In this document: positions 58,535 through 64,000 of the stretch, one piece after another
How positions within the stretch are numbered: the stretch's first letter is position 1
Layout: every line of letters starts with the position of its first letter
Assembly (NCBI GenBank): GCA_963784805.1
Contig: CAWASR010000023.1
Coordinates: 54,308 to 118,307 of the forward strand
DNA: 64,000 nt
Direction of reading: 5' to 3'
From: Roseiarcus sp963784805
GTDB lineage: Bacteria; Pseudomonadota; Alphaproteobacteria; Rhizobiales; Beijerinckiaceae
Made by a program: the position numbers and the translations under genes
The notes under the pieces: model-generated
Database searches by the model: none
Told to the model about the DNA's origin: nothing
The model's input: only the letters and a program-made list of their open reading frames with translations

Positions 58535-58845
58535 GAGCAGGCTCGCGGCCTTTCGGCCGGCGGCGCCGCGGCGCGCGCAACGGGATGAGGACGCGATCGC
58601 GCGAAAGCCGACCGTCGAAGCGATCGGTCATCCATGATATCGCGGACGGCGGAATTCGACATTGACCTTGCTCGGACTTCGAGGCCGGCATTGTCGTATA
58701 GGTAAACTGCTGCTTCAAGTATTCAGCTTGCTGTTAAATTGGGCGCTACAGCCGATAATTTGAGCTTTTTTGATCACAATATTCGCGAGATAAGAGCCGG
58801 GGCCGGCGCAATTCAGACGCCGGCGGCCGAATATCGGGGTGGGCG
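58535..58845. other. Divergent promoter region
   Basis: A 311-base spacer between the flavin reductase and the ribbon-helix-helix gene. Bases 58690-58790 are distinctly AT-rich, as expected for a promoter. No RNA gene or riboswitch motif was recognised. Confidence 0.4.
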
Positions 58846-59001
58846 ATGGCCGAGAGAACCGTGATCGTAAAGCTCAACCAGCAACAGATCGAACTCATCG
58901 ACCGCACCGTCAGGCAGGGCGCGGCGCCGGATCGCGAGTCGCTCATTCGCAGGGCCTTGCGCGACCAGGCCGCCAAGGCGGCCAGGGGGGCGGCGAGATG
59001 A
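58846..59001 (+). CDS. 51-residue ribbon-helix-helix protein
   Basis: A short gene giving MAERTVIVKLNQQQIELID then RTVRQG, DRESLIRRALRDQA and a basic end. The beta strand TVIVKL followed by two helices fits a CopG/Arc ribbon-helix-helix DNA-binding fold. Its stop overlaps the ATG of the DUF1989 gene (ATGA), so it is co-translated and may autoregulate that gene. The start has GGGTGGGCG upstream. Confidence 0.7.
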   Translation: MAERTVIVKLNQQQIELIDRTVRQGAAPDRESLIRRALRDQAAKAARGAAR

Positions 59002-59960
59002 GCGAGCGGCCCCCCCTCCGCCAATGTGTCATGCAACCGGGGACCGGCAAGGCGATCGAATTGCGCGCCGGGCAGATTCTGCGCGTCGAGCAGATCGACG
59101 GCCTGCAATGCGTCGATTTCAATTGCTTCAATCTGCACGACTACAAGGAGTTCATGCATTGCGGGCGCACCCGCACCGTGCACGGGTTCAATCCGACCAA
59201 GGGCGCGTTCCTCTGGTCCGCGCCGCCGCGCGAGCGGGCGCTGATCTATATTCTCGACGACACCGTCGGCCGCAACGACGTCCTTTTCCCGCGCTGCAGC
59301 GCCTATCTCTACGAGAGCGCCTACGGCTTCGACGCCCACACGAATTGCCATGACATCCAGGCCGAAGCGCAGCGGGAATACGGGCTCACTCCCGACGACG
59401 TGCACGACAGCTTCAACATCTTCATGTGCACCGAAGTCAGCCGCGACGGCCGGGCGACGATCACGCGCCAGGAAACGCGGCCCGGCGACCATGTCGATCT
59501 CCTGGCCCTTGTCGATGTGCTGGCGGTCCCCAATGTGTGCGGCGCCGACGTCATGCGCACCAGCAACTTCGCGCTGAAGCCGATCCTTTTGACCGTGTTG
59601 GCGGCGACCGAGGCCGAGATCGCCTCGGTTCCGAAGACGCCGGTGTTGAAGAGCCAGCGCACGCCGAAGGACTTCCGCAACCCGAACATCAAGACCGAGC
59701 GAGCGCTGGTTCGCGACCCTGCCTATGTCGCGGAGTTCGTCAACACGCCGATCCGGGTCGAGGACGTGCGGGTGACGCTCTCCGGCGAGGAAGCCGCAAT
59801 GCTCGATCGCCTTCGCCTGCCCGTCTACGGCGACGACGACGGCGCCGCCCTGCGTGACGTGCTGTTCACCTGGTGGGAGCAGACGTTTCTCGGCGCTGCC
59901 GAAAGCGGCGCGCCGGCGATCGGCGCGGACGCCGGCGCCAGCCCGATCGATCTCCGATAA
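58998..59960 (+). CDS. DUF1989 / urea carboxylase-associated family protein
   Basis: Protein of 320 residues: GQILRVEQIDGLQCVDFNCFN, YIFDDT-like YILDDTVGRNDVLFPRCSAYLYE, and HDSFNIFM are characteristic of DUF1989. Members travel with urea or guanidine metabolism genes elsewhere, though none is visible here. Conserved His, Cys and Asp suggest metal binding. It overlaps the ribbon-helix-helix gene and is followed by a 276-base stretch with no clear gene. Confidence 0.82.
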   Translation: MSERPPLRQCVMQPGTGKAIELRAGQILRVEQIDGLQCVDFNCFNLHDYKEFMHCGRTRTVHGFNPTKGAFLWSAPPRERALIYILDDTVGRNDVLFPRCSAYLYESAYGFDAHTNCHDIQAEAQREYGLTPDDVHDSFNIFMCTEVSRDGRATITRQETRPGDHVDLLALVDVLAVPNVCGADVMRTSNFALKPILLTVLAATEAEIASVPKTPVLKSQRTPKDFRNPNIKTERALVRDPAYVAEFVNTPIRVEDVRVTLSGEEAAMLDRLRLPVYGDDDGAALRDVLFTWWEQTFLGAAESGAPAIGADAGASPIDLR

Positions 59961-60236
59961 CAGACTGACTCTGACGCTTGTCTGCCGCGAGCCCAGGCCC
60001 GGTTACGACGATGGGATAGACCGCGCGCCTTTGGACGCGCCGGCGGATCGACTTCGTGGAATCCGCCCGGAGGCGAAAGCCCAACTCGCCGCGACCCGGG
60101 ACAAGTTCGCAATTCTGGCGGAGGCGATCGCCCGCGCCATAGGCTTCGCGAGCAGGCAGCCGGCCGAAGTCGATTTGAACAACTTTGTTCTCCGCCCCGC
60201 CGCGCGCGCGCGATCGTGCGGAAAAGGTTGGCGGCT

Positions 60237-61043
60237 CTAACCGACCTCGTCGGTCCATACCTTGAAACTGACCAGCGTATTGGGACCGAAGGTATGGGTG
60301 ATGGGCACGTCAGCCGCATCGCGCCCTTGCGCGATCAGCACGCGGCCTATTCGCGGCGCGTTGTTGCGCGGATCGAAGGTGCGCCACCGCCCGCCCAGAT
60401 AAGCCTCGAACCAGCCGGCGAAATCCATCGGCCCATAGGGCGGCGGCACGCCAATGTCTCCAAGATAGCCGGTGCAATAGCGCGCCGGAATGTTCATGCA
60501 ACGGCAGAACGTGATGGCGAGGTGCGCATAGTCGCGACAGACGCCCTTGCCTTCATTGAATGCTTCCAGGGACGTCATCGTTGGGCGCGCATGCTCATAG
60601 CCGAACGCAATGTGGCGATGCACGAAATCGCAGATCGCCTGCACGCGCGCCCATCCGGGCGGCGATTTTTGAAAAAGGCTCCAGGCCGCCTCGGACAGGC
60701 GGTCGGTCTCGCAGTAGCGGCTTCCCAGCAGGAAGACCAAGGTCTCCGGCGGCAAATCCTCCACCGCGTGTTGAAAGGCCGAAGGGACGACCGGGTCGGG
60801 CAGACCGCTATCGCGAACGACGCCGTCGGCCGACAGGCGCATTCGCCCGGCGGGAGCGACGATGCGGCTGCACCAGTTGCCGAAGCTGTCGCGATAGGGG
60901 GAGATCGGCACGGAGGGGCTGGTGGTCAAATGGTCCGGCGTGATGACGTCGGACGCCCGGGTGAAATGGGTTCCCAGAACCATGATCATGGGCGTGGATT
61001 GCGGAAAATCGTAAATCAGCTCGTAGCCGACACGAATCTTCAT
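60237..61043 (-). CDS. Transglutaminase-like cysteine peptidase-fold protein
   Basis: Protein of 268 residues with a transglutaminase core. The catalytic cysteine is C169 in GKGVCRDYAHLAI, with histidine and aspartate in the following GGRWRTFDPRNN region. The N-terminal beta domain begins MKIRVGYELIYDF. Members are thought to be cytosolic peptidases or amide-bond-forming enzymes. A second, distinct family member lies about 600 bases further on. Confidence 0.85.
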   Translation of the reverse strand: MKIRVGYELIYDFPQSTPMIMVLGTHFTRASDVITPDHLTTSPSVPISPYRDSFGNWCSRIVAPAGRMRLSADGVVRDSGLPDPVVPSAFQHAVEDLPPETLVFLLGSRYCETDRLSEAAWSLFQKSPPGWARVQAICDFVHRHIAFGYEHARPTMTSLEAFNEGKGVCRDYAHLAITFCRCMNIPARYCTGYLGDIGVPPPYGPMDFAGWFEAYLGGRWRTFDPRNNAPRIGRVLIAQGRDAADVPITHTFGPNTLVSFKVWTDEVG

Positions 61044-61422
61044 CCGACATCCCCGAACGCGTCGTCTCTGACGAACTCATGCTGAAGCCGCGCGAGCATG
61101 ACTCATTGTGCGATCGCCCCTCCCCCGGCCATGACGTTGAGAGGCCGGCCGGACAGGCCGCGATCAGGCAGCCATAGCATAAGGTCGCCGCGATCGTGTC
61201 GAAGGAATTCAGCGCATCGACGTCGACGCCGCGGCAATGCGGCGTCCTCGGGACTGGCGGCGCGTGACTGGCGCACACGAGTGCGTCAACGCGTCGTTCT
61301 GGTCCACGTCCACGGCGCGCCGGGCTCTGAGGCTCTCAAAGGCGGAATGAGTAGTTTCCGAGCCTGTCCCTGCAGGATCGCTGCGTGGTATCGGCGCACG
61401 GACTCTTCTCCGGGAGCGTACC
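61044..61422. other. Gap between transglutaminase and small membrane gene
   Basis: A 379-base spacer that should contain divergent promoters. I see no gene or repeat. It ends with GGGAGCG just before the small gene. Confidence 0.4.
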
Positions 61423-61590
61423 ATGGTTGATTCAAAGAATAACGACGAACCAGTCAGGATCACTGTCGACGACGCACGGGGTGGTCTTTCTCCGGGTGAG
61501 ACCTCTCTTGGCGACACTCTGGTTCCCATGCTTGTCGGCGGTCTTGTTATAACTCTCGTTGGAGTGCTTGTGGTCATGATGTTTATTTAA
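61423..61590 (+). CDS. 55-residue membrane protein
   Basis: A short gene with GGGAGCGTACC before the ATG. The first 30 residues are polar and acidic (MVDSKNNDEPVRITVDDARGG); the last 24 form one hydrophobic helix (MLVGGLVITLVGVLVVMMFI, roughly). It would be a single-pass inner-membrane protein with an N-terminal cytoplasmic or periplasmic tail. Function unknown. It lies between two transglutaminase genes that run on the other strand. Confidence 0.65.
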   Translation: MVDSKNNDEPVRITVDDARGGLSPGETSLGDTLVPMLVGGLVITLVGVLVVMMFI

Positions 61591-61667
61591 CTGACCGTCG
61601 CCGAAGTGATTCTGACGAAGGAGTTTCACCCCAAGGATCGACGTTCTTGCCGATTTCGAGACGTCGG

Positions 61668-62609
61668 TCACGCCGGCTGGCGACGTCGTCGACGCGCGAA
61701 TGGTTGCGGTGCGGCCGGAACCGCATCCGGAGCGCCGGAGATGACGCTCACCTGGACCTCCATCGCGATGTGGTCCGACGCAAATCCAATAAAGGTCCCG
61801 TGCAGCGGGAGCGCGTGGCGAGGGTCGGGCGCAACCGCGACGGTGACAAGGTCAAAGTTGCCGACGCTCCCGCTGGTCGGATCGAAATCGATCCAGCCGG
61901 CGCCGGGCAGATAGATTTGCGCCCAGGCGTGAGTCGATCCGCGCGCCGAGCCGCTCGTCGCTTCCTGTGGATCATCGAGCGGGACCGCGAGATAGCCGGA
62001 GGCGAACCGCGCGGCGAAACCGAGCGAGCGCGCCGCCTCGATCATCAGCATGGCGAAGTCGCGGCAACTGCCATGGCGGAGCCGCAGCGTCTCCGCCGGC
62101 GGCTGGATCCCCTTGGCCTCCCGGCGCCGATAGAGGAAGCCGTGATGGATGCCCTGCGACAGCCGCGCCAGCAGCTCGAAAGCGCCGCTCGACCCGCCTG
62201 GGGCGAGGAATCGCCGAGCCCAGCAGGCAACCTCGTCGACCGGATCGAACCGATGGCGTTCAATATAGGGGCCGAGTTCCCGCAGCTCGCTGGCGCTGTA
62301 GCCGACGGGCAAGGCCCCGCCAGCGTCTTCGCGATCGAGGGCGGCGCCGCAAGGCGAATGCTCGAGGCGCACGAGGCTCTCGAACCTCAGCTCCTTTGCC
62401 CGGCGTGAAAACCGCGCGACCCCGACGCAATTGCCGAACGCGTCCTCGACGAAGCTGAGGCTCGCCGGCTCCGGGCGGATCTTCAACTCCGCCTTGATCA
62501 CTCTTTGATCGCGGGAGTCGCGTGGATGGAGCATCATCCGGTGTTCGCCGAAGGCGACCGGCCGGCGGTAGCGATAGGTGGTGACGTGCCGGATGGCGAG
62601 GAACGGCAT
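61668..62609 (-). CDS. Transglutaminase-like protein with N-terminal beta domain
   Basis: Protein of 313 residues. MPFLAIRHVTTYRYRRPVAF is the typical N-terminal domain of bacterial transglutaminase-like proteins. The core holds HGSCRDFAMLM with the catalytic cysteine, STHAWAQIYLPG with the histidine and DFDPTSG with the aspartate. The start at 62609 follows GGGAGT. Such genes are often near ATP-grasp or alpha-E partners, which are absent here. Confidence 0.87.
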   Translation of the reverse strand: MPFLAIRHVTTYRYRRPVAFGEHRMMLHPRDSRDQRVIKAELKIRPEPASLSFVEDAFGNCVGVARFSRRAKELRFESLVRLEHSPCGAALDREDAGGALPVGYSASELRELGPYIERHRFDPVDEVACWARRFLAPGGSSGAFELLARLSQGIHHGFLYRRREAKGIQPPAETLRLRHGSCRDFAMLMIEAARSLGFAARFASGYLAVPLDDPQEATSGSARGSTHAWAQIYLPGAGWIDFDPTSGSVGNFDLVTVAVAPDPRHALPLHGTFIGFASDHIAMEVQVSVISGAPDAVPAAPQPFARRRRRQPA

Positions 62610-63026
62610 GAGGACTCCCGGCTGAGAGTTCGTGCATGATTCGCGCCAATCCGACACCTGCCGCCGCCGGCAAGGACCCGGATTGTCCACAAGCGAACAG
62701 CTCAAAGAGAGCGCGACACATGCTTCACTCTGGAGCCGCAAATCCGCCGACGGCCGGGCGATGGCCAGGTCGACGAACTCTCGCAATTTTGCCGGAGGAG
62801 ATTGCAACCGACGACGCTGTCGCCCGCCTGCTCGCGCTCGGCTTCGAACGCGCCAGGGCGCTGCGTGGGCGTAGAATTTCCAAACAACCCCTTCCTGAAA
62901 ATCCAAATCCATGCTATGCTCCCTCTCGCCATGAATGATCGGATTGTCTGCGTGTGTTTGGGGAGGGCGGAGGCCGCCTGTCGGGCGTTCGCCGGATCAT
63001 TTCACGTTACGACACTGTTTGTTTAT
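62610..63026. other. Gap upstream of the transglutaminase gene
   Basis: About 420 bases with no recognisable gene on either strand. It should contain the promoter of the transglutaminase gene on the left. Confidence 0.4.
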
Positions 63027-63058
63027 GCCCGCTCCGGGGCGGGCGAAGATTTTTTTGC
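63027..63058 (+). terminator. Intrinsic terminator-like hairpin with T-run
   Basis: GCCCGC (63027-63032) pairs with GCGGGC (63039-63044) around a six-base loop, followed after GAAGA by seven T. The form is that of a plus-strand intrinsic terminator, but no plus-strand gene precedes it closely. The T-run adjoins dispersed element B. Confidence 0.45.
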
Positions 63059-63230
63059 TTGGAATCGGCCATAACCTATTGAAAAGGCCAGAAACGCGGA
63101 AGGAAAGCGCTTTCGTTTCCTTCCCTTTTCCTTTCTTTTGCTTCCCTCTGGGCTTTCGAAGCCTTCCCCCGGGCTTTCCTTCATTTCCCTTTGGCGCGAT
63201 GATATACTATATACGCTCGTGATATATCCC
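63050..63230. repeat. Dispersed intergenic element, copy B
   Basis: Matches element A at 17890: T-run, TTGGAATC, CATAAC, TTGAAAAG, GCGGAAGGAAA, then units of GGGCTTTC ending CATTTCC, and a final AT-rich inverted repeat (GATATA and TATATC). It too lies just beyond the 3' end of a minus-strand gene. Confidence 0.65.
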
Positions 63231-63235
63231 TCTCG

Positions 63236-63580
63236 TCAGCGGTCGCGGCTCGAATGGCCGATCTCCGGCGGGCGGCGGCGGGAGACGAGGAACAGGAGCG
63301 CGCCCAGGATCGCCAGACTGACGAACGCCGGCGTCAGCAGCAGGCGGACCAGCACGTCGTTCCACGCCCATAGGCCGATCCAGTTCTCGGCGAAGGCCTG
63401 CAGCGCCGCCAGCGCCTTGGGCGAGGCCGAATAGAGCGCCGCGCCCGACGATGTCGGCGCGAACGCTCCCGCCGCGATCGATCGCGCGCCGTCGACGACC
63501 GCCGCCGCGAAGGCGCCGGCGAACGCCATCAAGCCGAAGAATCGCGCCAGAAACCGCAATCGCGCCGCCGCTTGGCCCAA
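63236..63580 (-). CDS. Small membrane protein
   Basis: Protein of about 114 residues with two hydrophobic helices (LARFFGLMAFAGAFAAAVVDG and VRLLLTPAFVSLAILGALLFLVS). Between them lies a polar stretch with LQAFAENWIGLWAWND. Similar small proteins near tRNA-Ser occur in Rhizobiales, without known function. The start is uncertain: TTG 63580 or TTG 63559. The gene is divergent from tRNA-Ser. Confidence 0.65.
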   Translation of the reverse strand: MGQAAARLRFLARFFGLMAFAGAFAAAVVDGARSIAAGAFAPTSSGAALYSASPKALAALQAFAENWIGLWAWNDVLVRLLLTPAFVSLAILGALLFLVSRRRPPEIGHSSRDR

Positions 63581-63724
63581 AGGTGAAGGATCGCCGCCCG
63601 TCTACCGCAAAGCAGGCGCCGCTGTCCACGAGGCCCCTGGGCGGACCCGCGCCGGACGAAGTTCGCCAAAAATCCGCCGCTTGCGCGCGCGCGGCGCGCG
63701 GTGCTATGCGCCACCCGCGATCAA

Positions 63725-63814
63725 GGAGGGGTGGCCGAGAGGCTGAAGGCGCACGCCTGGAAAGTGTGTATGCGGGAAACCGTATCGCGGGTTCGAATCC
63801 CGCCCCCTCCGCCA
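63725..63814 (+). tRNA. tRNA-Ser (GGA)
   Basis: Ninety bases starting GGAGGGGTGGCCGAGAGG. The anticodon loop CTGGAAA gives GGA. A long variable arm typical of tRNA-Ser precedes GGGTTCGAATCCC. The acceptor pairs GGAGGGG with CCCCTCC, and CCA is encoded at 63812-63814. Confidence 0.95.
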
Positions 63815-64000
63815 CCGACTAAGTAGTTGATACTGCAGGGTAATCTGACATTCAGCGCGGCGATTTCGGGCGACATTTCCGAGGGTTGTCCGCGCGATGA
63901 AATAGATCGGTCCCGAGGAGACCGATTCAGGCCGCTCTCCGTCGCGGTCCGGCCTCGAATTCTCTAGCGGCGTTTTTCGTGGTGCGGGGGTCTCTCGGCA

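Noticed and set aside
59961..60236. Possible small gene after DUF1989 (LAATRDKFAILAEAIARAIG)
   Set aside because: The stretch looks helical, but start, ribosome site and homology are all lacking.

Overview
The window is about 64 kb of GC-rich DNA with alphaproteobacterial gene content and gene order. A ChvG/ChvI two-component pair is followed by a short HprK, an EIIA-Man-type protein and HPr. There are also LptC/LptA/LptB, HisZ/HisG, DUF2849-CysI-CysH-DUF934, DUF2865 and a smo-type polyol operon. This points to the Hyphomicrobiales (Rhizobiales). I cannot name the genus from sequence alone. Nothing in the window looks like a plasmid backbone, prophage or CRISPR array, so I read it as ordinary chromosome with small patches of decay.

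Layout. 1-3.3 kb: assimilatory sulfate reduction operon. 3.3-4.4 kb: an IS630 scrap and an Ada-like methyltransferase/regulator. 4.4-6.7 kb: a large MscS-type channel. 6.9-9.1 kb: hisZ-hisG. 9.2-11.5 kb: lptC-lptA-lptB for LPS transport. 11.6-15.5 kb (minus): chvI-chvG-hprK-EIIA-HPr envelope and carbon/nitrogen signalling. 15.5-18.1 kb: IS630 remnant, tRNA-Glu, a frameshifted glutamine amidotransferase and a repeat-rich gap. 18.1-23.7 kb: xseA, a DUF2865 secreted protein, gltX and a frameshifted GT21 glycosyltransferase. 24-36 kb (minus): a polyol uptake and oxidation locus with a SorC regulator, smoEFGK-type ABC importer, mannitol dehydrogenase, two SDRs, a collapsed smoS-like gene and a fused FGGY kinase-HAD protein. 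A corA remnant flanks it. 36-40 kb (minus): WD40 protein, CobW GTPase, SH3 protein, Cys-rich protein and cupin. 40-46.5 kb: two class III cyclase-TPR proteins, remnants of a third, an ABM-type protein, rmuC and def. 46.8-51.6 kb: RbsABC-type importer plus methylthioribose kinase. 51.8-54.9 kb: GAF-Fis regulator, aldehyde dehydrogenase and DUF779. 55-64 kb: Met/His-rich exported protein, DUF1223, orphan BMP binding protein, flavin reductase, a tiny ribbon-helix-helix protein with DUF1989, two transglutaminase-like proteins around a 55-residue membrane protein, a dispersed repeat, a small membrane protein and tRNA-Ser.

How genes work together. The smo-type locus imports a sugar alcohol (SmoEFGK), oxidises it (mannitol dehydrogenase and SDRs) and phosphorylates the ketose (FGGY kinase), under a SorC regulator. 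The RbsABC-MtnK operon suggests uptake and phosphorylation of methylthioribose or a similar pentose. The GAF-Fis regulator probably controls the adjacent aldehyde dehydrogenase through a palindrome in front of it.

Data quality. At least five genes that otherwise look intact carry a single-base frameshift: amidotransferase, GT21, mannitol dehydrogenase, WD40 and cupin. Clustered real decay is possible, but uncorrected sequencing indels are an equally good explanation.
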